Shown: positions 1 through 6,472, counted from the stretch's first letter. The stretch is 6,472 nucleotides of DNA from Ruminococcus sp. UBA3387 (GCA_002358895.1 DEPR01000061.1:1-6472), one strand, 5' to 3'. The notes: generated from the sequence alone by a model not told the origin. Made by a program: numbers and translations.

Positions 1-689
1 AGGTTGTTGTAAGTCCTGCACAGGTTCAGGGTGAGTTTGCTCACGAGTCTATATGCAAGGCATTGGAGCTTGCAGATAACTGTGGGGCTGATACCATAAT
101 TCTTGCAAGAGGTGGTGGCTCACTTGAGGACCTTATGCCATTCAATACCGAAGAGGTCGCAATGGCTGTTTCAGCCTGCAGAACACCTGTTATAACAGCT
201 GTTGGCCACGAAACAGATACTTCCGTTGTGGATTATGTTGCCGATTTGAGAGCACCGACACCGTCTGCGGCAGCAGAGCTGGCTTCACCTCAAATGTCGG
301 AGCTTATGGGTGCTGTGGACCTGATGACGGGGAAGATGAAAACGGCATTGGAAAACAGCTTTGCCAAAAAGAATGAAAGAATAATTTACATATCCGGCAG
401 GCTGAAATTGCTTTCTCCCGAAAAACGACTGGAGAATAATTTTTCAGAGCTTAACAGAAAAACAGAAAAACTTGATGTGCTTGTGGACAAAAAAATCCGT
501 CTGAATGAAAGCAGACTGGACAGATATACAGCTCAGCTTTCAGCATTAAGCCCGTTGAATGTACTTGAAAGAGGATATTCAATTACTGCCAAGGATAACA
601 AGGTGGTAACAAAGGGTGAACAGCTCAGTGTGGGAGATGTGGTGGAAATCACATTCAGTGATACCAAACGACAGGCACAGATTATATAG
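1..689 (+). CDS. xseA: Exodeoxyribonuclease VII large subunit (3' part, truncated by window start)
   Basis: This is the C-terminal 228 codons of the ExoVII large subunit. The reading frame is already open at base 3 and the true start lies upstream of the window. With several XseB copies it forms an exonuclease that degrades single-stranded DNA from both ends in the cytoplasm, in repair and recombination. The visible part opens with a segment like the family's PxxVQG stretch (local residues 5-10). The conserved catalytic-domain motifs RGGGSLEDL (36-44), GHETD (68-72) and DLRAPTPSAAAE (81-92) follow. A charged helical region likely to be coiled coil comes next, then the C-terminal LSPLNVLERGYSI element (from about 182). 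A TTG at 63 can open a shorter frame but lies inside the conserved domain, so it is not the start. The stop is TAG at 687-689, and xseB follows after 22 bases. Identification rests on these well-known motifs. Confidence 0.97.
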   Translation, partial: VVVSPAQVQGEFAHESICKALELADNCGADTIILARGGGSLEDLMPFNTEEVAMAVSACRTPVITAVGHETDTSVVDYVADLRAPTPSAAAELASPQMSELMGAVDLMTGKMKTALENSFAKKNERIIYISGRLKLLSPEKRLENNFSELNRKTEKLDVLVDKKIRLNESRLDRYTAQLSALSPLNVLERGYSITAKDNKVVTKGEQLSVGDVVEITFSDTKRQAQII

Positions 690-711
690 ATTTGAAAGGA
701 ATGTATGAAAT

Positions 712-915
712 ATGACATTTGAATCTTCAATGAAAAGACTTGATGAAATAGTCAAAGCCCTTGAGGGAGATAACCTTTCTCTTGAGGAATCTCTGGACTT
801 GTATAAAGAGGGCGTGGAGCTTTCGGTTGAATGTAAAAAATCGCTGGAAAATGCAAAGCTTCAGGTGAAAACCCTTGCTATGAACAATTCGTCAGAAGAA
901 AATCAAGAGGACTGA
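712..915 (+). CDS. xseB: Exodeoxyribonuclease VII small subunit
   Basis: This 67-residue protein is the small subunit of ExoVII, several copies of which bind the coiled-coil region of XseA. The sequence has the family pattern: FESSMKRLDEIVKALE near the N terminus (3-18), then LSLEESLDLYKEGVEL (22-37) and a second helix ending in a short acidic tail (SSEENQED, 60-67). It matches a helical hairpin, and the length is normal for the family. The ATG at 712 follows an AAAGGA ribosome site at 695-700. Two nearby upstream ATGs (701 and 705) run into stops within a few codons and can be excluded. The gene lies 22 bases after xseA and 29 bases before ispA, so it is almost certainly co-transcribed and made together with its partner. 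Confidence 0.96.
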   Translation: MTFESSMKRLDEIVKALEGDNLSLEESLDLYKEGVELSVECKKSLENAKLQVKTLAMNNSSEENQED

Positions 916-944
916 TTGCTGACGGTGAAAGGATCAGATTTACA

Positions 945-1835
945 ATGACAGAGCAGAACAAACTTATCTTGAAAACATATTGTGAAAAAATTGAGGAACA
1001 GCTTCTTGAGTTTACAAAGTATAAAGAGTCCCTGCAGGGGATTATCTATGAGGCTATGGAGTATTCTCTTATGGCAGGTGGAAAGCGTTTAAGACCTGTG
1101 CTAATGCTGGAATTCTGCAGAATGTGTGGGGGCGATGTATCGAAGTATCTGGATATTGCCTGTACTATTGAGATGATTCACACCTTCTCACTTATCCACG
1201 ATGACCTGCCTTGTATGGACGATGACGATTATCGCAGAGGCAGACCGTCCTGTCATAAGGCTTTTCCTGAAAGTATAGCACTTCTTGCAGGAGACACCCT
1301 GAACACTCTCGCCTTTGAAACTATTGCAAAGGCTGCTATTGAGGGGAGAATTTCTGCTGATAAGGCAGTTATGCTTATATCGGTTCTCGGCAACGCAGTA
1401 GGTGCTGAGGGAATGATTGGCGGACAGGTTATTGACCTTGAATCCGAGGGCAAGGATATTTCACTTGAAACGCTGAATATCCTCCAGGAAAAGAAAACCG
1501 GAGCTTTAATTGAGGCAGCCTGCGTAATGGGAGTAATCCTTGGCGGAAAGTTTGATAAAATCCCTGCTGCAGCAAGCTATGCAGGTGCGTTGGGAAAGGC
1601 TTTTCAGATAGTTGACGATATTCTTGATGTAACAGGTAGTTTTGAGGAGCTTGGCAAGCCAATCGGCAGCGACAGCGAGCAGAATAAGAGCACTTATGTT
1701 TCGTTGATAGGTCTTGAAGAATCTAAATATACGGCAGACAGACTTACAGAAGAAGCACTGAATTATCTTGATGAATTTGAGGGTAATGAATTTTTGCAGG
1801 ATTTGACAAAGAACCTGCTTGAACGCCGTAGCTAA
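945..1835 (+). CDS. ispA: Farnesyl diphosphate synthase (geranyltranstransferase), short-chain trans-prenyltransferase
   Basis: This 296-residue all-alpha prenyltransferase condenses isopentenyl diphosphate with dimethylallyl and geranyl diphosphate to make farnesyl diphosphate, the precursor of undecaprenyl phosphate and quinone side chains. Visible motifs are GKRLRP (46-51, substrate diphosphate binding), the first aspartate-rich motif DDLPCMD (86-92) followed by DDDYRRGRP, GGQVIDL (159-165), KKTG (183-186) and the second aspartate-rich motif DDILD (224-228). The first motif carries the two-residue insertion of bacterial type II enzymes, and the fifth residue before it is Phe81. An aromatic residue there is the usual mark of a farnesyl rather than a geranylgeranyl product, so C15 is inferred. 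The ATG at 945 has an AAAGGA site at 928-933. The gene sits 14 bases before dxs, which fits isoprenoid supply. Geranylgeranyl synthase is the main alternative call. Confidence 0.93.
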   Translation: MTEQNKLILKTYCEKIEEQLLEFTKYKESLQGIIYEAMEYSLMAGGKRLRPVLMLEFCRMCGGDVSKYLDIACTIEMIHTFSLIHDDLPCMDDDDYRRGRPSCHKAFPESIALLAGDTLNTLAFETIAKAAIEGRISADKAVMLISVLGNAVGAEGMIGGQVIDLESEGKDISLETLNILQEKKTGALIEAACVMGVILGGKFDKIPAAASYAGALGKAFQIVDDILDVTGSFEELGKPIGSDSEQNKSTYVSLIGLEESKYTADRLTEEALNYLDEFEGNEFLQDLTKNLLERRS

Positions 1836-1849
1836 TGGGGGATTATTAA

Positions 1850-3700
1850 ATGTCAGCAGAAAAGAGACCTGATATAAACAGAATGAAGCTTCCCGGGGGA
1901 CTGAGACGCCTTAGTCTTGCTCAGTGTGAAATGCTTTGTGAGGATATAAGAAAAATACTTATTGATACCGTGTCAAAAAACGGCGGACATCTTGCATCAA
2001 ATCTGGGTACGGTGGAGCTGTCTCTGGCAGTTCACAGAGTTTTCCGTTCACCTGAGGATAAAATCGTGTGGGATGTGGGACATCAGTCATATACACATAA
2101 GTTGCTTACAGGCAGAGCAGATAAGTTTTCCACTTTGCGTAAGGAGGACGGACTTTCAGGCTTTTGCAGACCTGATGAGTCGGAGCACGACGCTTTTATA
2201 AGCGGACACAGCTCAAATTCCGTATCTGCTGCCTTAGGACTGGCAACTGCAATGAAAATTCAGGGCAACCCACATCACGCTGTTGCAATTTTAGGCGACG
2301 GTGCATTTACAGGAGGCCTCATATTCGAGGGACTTAATAATGCAGGAAAAAGTGATACAAATTTGGTGATTATCCTTAATCATAATGAAATGTCAATTTC
2401 AAAAAATGTGGGAAGCGTTGCGAAGTATCTTTCCACAATGAGAACTAAGGATGCGTACCATAAAACAAAGAGTGCGGTTGAGAAAACGCTGGATAAAACT
2501 CCGCTTGTGGGCAGACCCCTGAAGAAAGCAATCAAAGGCTCAAAAAATGCCTTCAAGAATGTTATTCTTCATAGCACTATGTTTGAGGATTTAGGCTTTG
2601 AGTTTGTGGGACCTCTTGACGGGCATAACCTTGAGGAGCTTGAAGCAGGGCTTAAAGCGGCAAAGGCTATGAGAAGACCTGTTGTTGTTCACGTTAATAC
2701 AATAAAGGGCAAGGGATATGCACCTGCTGAGGAAAATCCCGGCGAATATCACGGGGTTGGTTCGTTTGAAATTGCTACGGGTAACCCTGATGTAGTTACT
2801 TCCGATAGCTTTTCTTCTGTATTCGGCAAGGAGCTTGCTGAGCTTGGTGCAGAGAACGAAAGAATCTGTGCTATTACTGCCGCAATGAAATATGGCACAG
2901 GGCTTCAGCATTTTGCAAAGGCTTTTCCTGACAGATTTTTTGATGTGGGAATTGCCGAGGAGCACGCTCTGACCTTTAGTGCAGGGCTTTCATCAATGGG
3001 TATGGTACCTGTGTTTGCAGTGTATTCATCATTCCTCCAGAGAGGCTATGACCAGCTGATACACGACCTTGCGATTTGTAATACACACGCTGTTATCGGC
3101 GTTGACCGAGCAGGAATTGTTGGAGAGGATGGTGAAACACATCAGGGTATTTTTGATGTGCCACAGCTCACTTCAATTCCTAATACAACTATATATTCAC
3201 CGTCCTGTTATGAGGAGCTGAGACTTTGTCTGAAGCAGGCGATTGAAAAGGATACAGGTATTGTTGCTGTAAGATATCCCAGGGGAAATGATAAATCCCG
3301 TTATGATAAATCAAATGTAAATGTGAACTATGAGTATCACGATGAGGGTAACGGTATACTTATCGTAACCTATGGCAGGTTGTATAACAATGTGCTGACA
3401 GCCTGTGAGATACTGAAAAACAAGGGCATTGATTGTGATACCCTGAAGCTGGTGAAGATTTTCCCTATTGAGGAGGAAATCGCAGAAATAGTTTCAAATT
3501 ATAAGCTGGTGTTCTTCTTTGAGGAAGCTTATTATTGCGGTTCTATATCACAGAAATATGCCGCTATGTTCAGCAATGTGGCAGCCGTTGCAATAGACGG
3601 ATTTGTAAAGCACGGAAGTGTAAACAGTCTTCTTGAGCAGAACGGCTTGTCGGCTGAAATGATGGCAGAGCAGATTGAGGATTTTTTGAAAAATGAGTAA
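1850..3700 (+). CDS. dxs: 1-deoxy-D-xylulose-5-phosphate synthase
   Basis: This 616-residue thiamine-diphosphate enzyme joins pyruvate and glyceraldehyde 3-phosphate to give DXP, the entry step of the MEP isoprenoid pathway, with a branch to thiamine and pyridoxal. The length matches the roughly 620 residues usual for the family. The N-terminal domain has GGHLASNLGTVEL (45-57, His47 matching E. coli His49), WDVGHQSY (74-81), GHSSNS (119-124), and the cofactor motif GDG (149-151) leading to LNHNEMSIS (176-184). The pyrimidine domain has GIAEEHA (367-373) with the catalytic glutamate at 370, and DRAGIVGEDGETHQG (419-433) with Arg420, Asp427 and His431. The transketolase-like C-terminal domain (about 500-616) is recognisable but diverged. 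The ATG at 1850 follows GGGGGA at 1837-1842. The stop codon overlaps the start of tlyA. Unusual residues are Asn123, where Thr is commonest, and His178, where E. coli has Asp. Confidence 0.97.
   Translation: MSAEKRPDINRMKLPGGLRRLSLAQCEMLCEDIRKILIDTVSKNGGHLASNLGTVELSLAVHRVFRSPEDKIVWDVGHQSYTHKLLTGRADKFSTLRKEDGLSGFCRPDESEHDAFISGHSSNSVSAALGLATAMKIQGNPHHAVAILGDGAFTGGLIFEGLNNAGKSDTNLVIILNHNEMSISKNVGSVAKYLSTMRTKDAYHKTKSAVEKTLDKTPLVGRPLKKAIKGSKNAFKNVILHSTMFEDLGFEFVGPLDGHNLEELEAGLKAAKAMRRPVVVHVNTIKGKGYAPAEENPGEYHGVGSFEIATGNPDVVTSDSFSSVFGKELAELGAENERICAITAAMKYGTGLQHFAKAFPDRFFDVGIAEEHALTFSAGLSSMGMVPVFAVYSSFLQRGYDQLIHDLAICNTHAVIGVDRAGIVGEDGETHQGIFDVPQLTSIPNTTIYSPSCYEELRLCLKQAIEKDTGIVAVRYPRGNDKSRYDKSNVNVNYEYHDEGNGILIVTYGRLYNNVLTACEILKNKGIDCDTLKLVKIFPIEEEIAEIVSNYKLVFFFEEAYYCGSISQKYAAMFSNVAAVAIDGFVKHGSVNSLLEQNGLSAEMMAEQIEDFLKNE
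3675..3681 (+). promoter_or_regulatory. Weak ribosome binding site of tlyA, inside the end of dxs
   Basis: TTGAGGA, with GAGG at 3677-3680, is the only purine-rich stretch shortly before the tlyA ATG, about 11 bases upstream. That spacing is long. Because tlyA starts inside the last codons of dxs, I infer that re-initiation by ribosomes finishing dxs contributes to its translation. Confidence 0.45.
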
Positions 3701-4496
3701 AAGACTTGATTTGTGGCTGGCAGAGAATGGTATGGCAAAAAGCCGTGAACGTGCCAAAGAGCTTGTGAAAAATGGCAGTGTGTCGGTGGATGGTAAAATT
3801 ATAACCAAGCCGTCGGCTACGGTGGATGAAAACAGCATTGTTACTGTTGCAAAGTCAGAGCAGGAATATGTGGGCAGAGGTGCTTTGAAGCTGAAAACTG
3901 CTTTTGAAAAGTTCAGTCTGAATGTGGAAGGCAAATGCTGTGGAGATATCGGTGCGTCAACAGGTGGATTTACACAGGTTATGCTTGAAAAGGGTGCAAG
4001 AAAAGTCTATGCTATTGACGTGGGACACGGCCAGCTTGCAAAAGAGCTTGTAGGGGATAAAAGAGTTGTAAATTGTGAGGGCGTTAATGTGAGAAGCCTT
4101 ACAAAGGATTTCTTTCAGGAGCCTGTGGAGTTTATGGCAGGAGATTTATCTTTTATATCTCTTAAGTTGGTAGTGCCTGTGCTTAAAGAATGTATCGAGA
4201 AAAACGGCGATATGGTAATGCTTATAAAGCCTCAGTTTGAAGCAGGAAAACAGGCTTTGAACAAAAAGGGCATTGTTAAAGATAAAAAAGACCATATCAG
4301 AGTTCTTGATGAGCTTTTGCATTTCTTTGAGGATACGGGTCTTCAGGTGAAGGACCTGAAGCCGTCATCAATAAAAGGTGGAGACGGAAATATCGAGTAT
4401 CTTGTGTGGCTTGAAAACTCAGCAACAGAAGTCAGCTTTTTAAATGGAATTAATCTGAGGAATTTTGTGGATGACGTGTTTGAACAGTATAAATGA
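3693..4496 (+). CDS. tlyA: TlyA family rRNA (cytidine-2'-O)-methyltransferase (S4 domain plus FtsJ-like domain; 'hemolysin A')
   Basis: This 267-residue protein has an N-terminal S4 RNA-binding domain (about 1-60: RLDLWLAENGMAKSRERA, then KNGSVSVDGK) and a Rossmann-type FtsJ methyltransferase domain. Family members transfer methyl from S-adenosylmethionine to ribosomal cytidines, C1920 of 23S rRNA and in some also C1409 of 16S rRNA. This modification confers capreomycin sensitivity in mycobacteria. Visible are YVGRGALKL (59-67), the SAM-binding DIGASTGGFT (85-94), AGDLSFIS (149-156), LIKPQFE (177-183) and NIEYLVWL (233-240). Together they give the catalytic tetrad Lys66-Asp151-Lys179-Glu235. 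It matches the M. tuberculosis TlyA tetrad with a constant offset of three. The name hemolysin is historical, and nothing here indicates a secreted toxin: there is no signal peptide or membrane segment. The start ATG at 3693 overlaps dxs by 8 bases, and MSKRLD is a normal family N terminus. Confidence 0.95.
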   Translation: MSKRLDLWLAENGMAKSRERAKELVKNGSVSVDGKIITKPSATVDENSIVTVAKSEQEYVGRGALKLKTAFEKFSLNVEGKCCGDIGASTGGFTQVMLEKGARKVYAIDVGHGQLAKELVGDKRVVNCEGVNVRSLTKDFFQEPVEFMAGDLSFISLKLVVPVLKECIEKNGDMVMLIKPQFEAGKQALNKKGIVKDKKDHIRVLDELLHFFEDTGLQVKDLKPSSIKGGDGNIEYLVWLENSATEVSFLNGINLRNFVDDVFEQYK

Positions 4497-4498
4497 CA

Positions 4499-4505
4499 GA
4501 AAGGA
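4499..4505 (+). promoter_or_regulatory. Ribosome binding site that fixes the nadK start
   Basis: GAAAGGA lies 8 bases before the ATG at 4514. It is therefore downstream of the earlier in-frame ATG at 4493, which overlaps the tlyA stop as ATGA and has no comparable site. This supports initiation at 4514. Confidence 0.75.
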
Positions 4506-4513
4506 CTGATTTA

Positions 4514-5386
4514 ATGAAAATTTATATTTTCCCGAATCTTGATAAACAGCATTGCAGAGAATATACAATCGAAGCCTGCAACGTGCTGAAAAGTTTCGGT
4601 GCAGAGCTTTCTATCAATAAGAAATATTATGAGGTTTTCAAGGAGCTTGAGTATCTGAACTTTATTGATAAATCGGAAATTTCAGATATGTGCGACGTTA
4701 TTGTTGTAATCGGTGGCGACGGAACAATTCTCAAGTGTGCAAATTATGCGTCAGCTCACAACAAGCCTATTTTAGGTATAAACTGTGGTCGTCTCGGCTT
4801 TATGGCAGCACTTGAACATAACGAACTTCATATGCTTGAGAAGCTGTGCAAAGGCGAATATAAAGCAAGCAGGAGAATGATGCTGTCGGTAACGGTTGAA
4901 CCTGAAAACGGTGAGGAGCTGAGTTTTACAGCACTAAATGACGTGGTTGTGTCCAGATGTGATGACTGTAAAATTGCTGATTTTGAAGTTACCAAAAACG
5001 GAAGTACAATAGCTTCATTGAGAGCAGACGGCGTTATTTTCTCTACACCGACAGGTGCATCAGGCTATTCTATGTCAGCAGGCGGACCTATTATCGAGCC
5101 TGATATGGAGTGTATAGAGTTTACGCAGATGTGTGCGCATACCCTGTTTGCAAGGTCAATGGTACTTTGCCCTGACAGCGTTATAAGAATCAAGAGCCAT
5201 ATGAAAAAGAATGCTCATACCTGCGTTAATGTAGACGGAAATATTGTTTATCGTCTGTCAGATGATGACACAGTTAAGGTTACAAAAAGTGATAAGTATG
5301 TTGAAATAATAGATATAAACGGCGACAGCTTCTTTACCGCAGTAAACAAAAAGCTGATGCAGCCGATGAAAGCAATCACGGATTAA
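4514..5386 (+). CDS. nadK: NAD kinase (ATP-dependent NAD+ 2'-phosphotransferase)
   Basis: This enzyme phosphorylates NAD+ to NADP+ in the cytoplasm and so sets the NADPH pool. The predicted product is 290 residues, normal for the family. It starts MKIYIFPNLDK, typical of NAD kinases. Visible motifs are VVIGGDGTIL (64-73) with the catalytic Asp69, GINCGRLGF (88-96), ALNDVVVSR (140-148) with the NAD-binding Asn-Asp pair, and DGVIFSTPTGASGYSMSAGGP (172-192). The C-terminal beta region includes VNVDG (238-242). The frame also has an ATG at 4493 that would add seven residues (MTERTDL) and overlap tlyA by four bases. I prefer 4514 because a GAAAGGA site lies 8 bases before it and the family N terminus begins there. 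The gene is 17 bases after tlyA and 12 before argR, a common clostridial arrangement. It has GASGY where many relatives have GSTAY. Diacylglycerol kinase-like proteins share the GGDG motif but lack the rest. Confidence 0.96.
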   Translation: MKIYIFPNLDKQHCREYTIEACNVLKSFGAELSINKKYYEVFKELEYLNFIDKSEISDMCDVIVVIGGDGTILKCANYASAHNKPILGINCGRLGFMAALEHNELHMLEKLCKGEYKASRRMMLSVTVEPENGEELSFTALNDVVVSRCDDCKIADFEVTKNGSTIASLRADGVIFSTPTGASGYSMSAGGPIIEPDMECIEFTQMCAHTLFARSMVLCPDSVIRIKSHMKKNAHTCVNVDGNIVYRLSDDDTVKVTKSDKYVEIIDINGDSFFTAVNKKLMQPMKAITD

Positions 5387-5388
5387 TC

Positions 5389-5393
5389 GGAGG
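5389..5393 (+). promoter_or_regulatory. Strong ribosome binding site of argR
   Basis: GGAGG lies 5 bases before the argR ATG at 5399 and directly after the nadK stop (TAA, 5384-5386). It is the closest match to the consensus ribosome site in the window, which suggests argR can be translated without coupling to nadK. Confidence 0.75.
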
Positions 5394-5398
5394 TTAAT

Positions 5399-5869
5399 AT
5401 GAAATCTCAAAGACAACAGTTGATACTTAAAATTATATCCGAAAGACATATTGATACCCAGGAAAGCCTGCAGAAAGCCTTGAAGGAATATGGTTGTGTC
5501 TGCACTCAGGCAACGGTATCAAGGGATATAAAAGAGCTGGCTCTTATTAAGACAATGAATGCTGCAGGGGACTATAAATACAGCATTCCGTCATTTAAGA
5601 AAAACAGCTTTGAAAATAAAAACGATATGATTTATACTATAATCACCGATTCTGTTCTTGATGTGGATTATGCATTGAACACAGTGGTTATAAAATGCAA
5701 AACGGGTATGGCACAGGCTGTCTGTGCGAAGCTTGATTCTACTGAAATTGAAAACACAGTAGGTACAATAGCAGGGGACGACACAATTTTTGTGCTGATG
5801 AGAACAGAGCGAGACGCATTAAGACTTGTGAAAGAATTAAGTGGAATTTTAAAGAATAAAAGCAATTAA
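5399..5869 (+). CDS. argR: Arginine repressor ArgR/AhrC
   Basis: This 156-residue regulator binds ARG box operators when loaded with arginine. In Firmicutes it represses arginine biosynthesis and often activates catabolism. The N-terminal winged-helix domain (about 1-70) shows the recognition segment TQATVSRDIKEL (36-47), which is almost identical to the family consensus. The C-terminal domain (about 80-150) has the trimer and arginine-binding features KTGMAQAVCAKLD (101-113) and GTIAGDDTIFVL (122-133). The GDD at 126-128 is the arginine-contacting pair region, so hexamer formation and arginine sensing are inferred. Length is normal. The gene starts 12 bases after nadK and ends 19 bases before recN. 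An argR-recN pair is usual in Firmicutes and has no clear functional reason. No ARG box or promoter could be recognised in the short upstream gap, so local autoregulation is not supported here. Confidence 0.97.
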   Translation: MKSQRQQLILKIISERHIDTQESLQKALKEYGCVCTQATVSRDIKELALIKTMNAAGDYKYSIPSFKKNSFENKNDMIYTIITDSVLDVDYALNTVVIKCKTGMAQAVCAKLDSTEIENTVGTIAGDDTIFVLMRTERDALRLVKELSGILKNKSN

Positions 5870-5888
5870 CGTTAAAGGATAGATATTT

Positions 5889-6472
5889 ATGCTGAAGGAA
5901 CTGTATATTGAAAATCTTGCTGTAATTGAAAAAGCAACTATTGACTTTTCCGACAGACTGAACGTGTTTACGGGTGAAACAGGTGCAGGAAAGTCAATAA
6001 TGATTAACGGCATAAATGCGATTTTAGGACAAAGAGTAACAAAAGATATAGTCCGTACAGGTACAGACAAGGCTGTGATTTCAGCTCAGTTTGTCAATCT
6101 GAGCAAGGAAGTAACAGACAAACTTGAGGAACTGGGCGTTTCATCCGATGAGGGGGAGCTGTTTCTTACAAGAGAAATCCGTTCTGACGGTGGAAGTACA
6201 GCAAGAGTAAACTCACGGAGTGTAAACGTTTCGGTGCTGAGAGAAATCGGTGAACTGCTGGTGAATATCCACGGTCAGCACGATAATCAGATTTTGCTTG
6301 CACCCGAAAAGCATATACATATTCTTGACAGCTTTGCAGATGCAGAGGAATATCTTGCAGATTATCAGGCTTCGTTCAAGGAGCTTCAGAGCCTTGCAAG
6401 AAAAATAAATCAGATGAAAATTGACGCCAACCAAAGAGCGTTCAGAATAAATCAGCTTGAAGAAATTATCAG
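5889..6472 (+). CDS. recN: DNA repair protein RecN (5' part, truncated by window end)
   Basis: The frame opens at ATG 5889 after an AAAGGA site at 5874-5879 and is still open at the last base, giving 194 codons of a protein usually about 550-570 residues long. RecN is an SMC-like ATPase that gathers DNA ends early in double-strand break repair. The N terminus MLKELYIENLAVIEKA is typical, followed by Walker A GETGAGKS (29-36). RSDGGSTARVNSRSV (98-112) corresponds to the conserved stretch in which family members carry a GRSRxxING-like motif. IHGQHDNQ (127-134) matches the family's IHGQHEHQ segment near the Q-loop. From about residue 152 the sequence turns into charged heptad-like helix, the start of the coiled-coil arm. 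The Walker B motif and the second half of the ATPase head lie beyond the window. Other SMC-like proteins such as SbcC are excluded by the IHGQH motif and the argR neighbour. Confidence 0.96.
   Translation, partial: MLKELYIENLAVIEKATIDFSDRLNVFTGETGAGKSIMINGINAILGQRVTKDIVRTGTDKAVISAQFVNLSKEVTDKLEELGVSSDEGELFLTREIRSDGGSTARVNSRSVNVSVLREIGELLVNIHGQHDNQILLAPEKHIHILDSFADAEEYLADYQASFKELQSLARKINQMKIDANQRAFRINQLEEII

Noticed and set aside
63..689. TTG at 63 as the start of a short xseA or independent gene
   Set aside because: The frame is open to the window edge and the residues before it match the ExoVII large subunit, so this is an internal codon of a truncated gene.
1962..2201. A 79-codon + strand frame inside dxs
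   Set aside because: It is out of frame with strongly conserved Dxs motifs in the same stretch, so it is a chance frame.
2591..2965. A 124-codon open frame on the - strand inside dxs
   Set aside because: It is antisense to conserved Dxs sequence and has no domain or family pattern.
3548..3934. A 128-codon open frame on the - strand across the dxs-tlyA junction
   Set aside because: It lies wholly opposite two well-supported genes, has no recognisable domain, and is explained by their codon use.
3693..4496. Reading tlyA as a secreted hemolysin or virulence factor
   Set aside because: No signal peptide or membrane segment is present, and the complete K-D-K-E methyltransferase tetrad and S4 domain point to rRNA methylation.
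5381..5388. Perfect 8-base palindrome GATTAATC at the end of nadK, just before argR, considered as an operator
   Set aside because: It is too short, is not extended by flanking bases, does not resemble an ARG box, and includes the nadK stop codon. It is likely chance.

Overview
The window is a compact, single-strand run of eight housekeeping genes, all on the + strand: xseA (3' part), xseB, ispA, dxs, tlyA, nadK, argR and recN (5' part). The gene order and the protein sequences point to a Firmicutes genome, most likely class Clostridia. A related order (xseA-xseB-ispA-dxs-tlyA/yqxC-argR/ahrC-recN) is known from Bacillus and clostridia, and in clostridia nadK typically sits between tlyA and argR, as here. 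Base composition looks moderately AT-rich by eye (not computed). A Ruminococcus-like gut clostridium would fit, but the genus cannot be fixed from the sequence alone.

Layout: positions 1-915 carry the two subunits of exonuclease VII. Positions 945-3700 carry two isoprenoid genes: ispA (farnesyl diphosphate synthase) and dxs (first enzyme of the MEP pathway). Positions 3693-4496 carry tlyA, an S4-domain rRNA 2'-O-methyltransferase that overlaps the end of dxs by 8 bases. Positions 4514-5386 carry NAD kinase, 5399-5869 the arginine repressor, and 5889 to the window end the N-terminal part of the DNA repair ATPase RecN.

No intergenic space exceeds about 30 bases, and no terminator, internal promoter, RNA gene, mobile element, repeat array or CRISPR was seen. 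The simplest reading is one polycistronic transcription unit extending beyond both window edges. The gene products do not form one pathway. ExoVII and RecN act in DNA repair, IspA and Dxs in isoprenoid supply (quinones, undecaprenyl phosphate), TlyA in ribosome modification, NadK makes NADP (the MEP pathway uses NADPH), and ArgR controls arginine metabolism.

I found no sign of a previously undescribed system. The findings are modest: a start-site correction for nadK, a gene overlap, and some residue-level variation in Dxs, NadK and TlyA.
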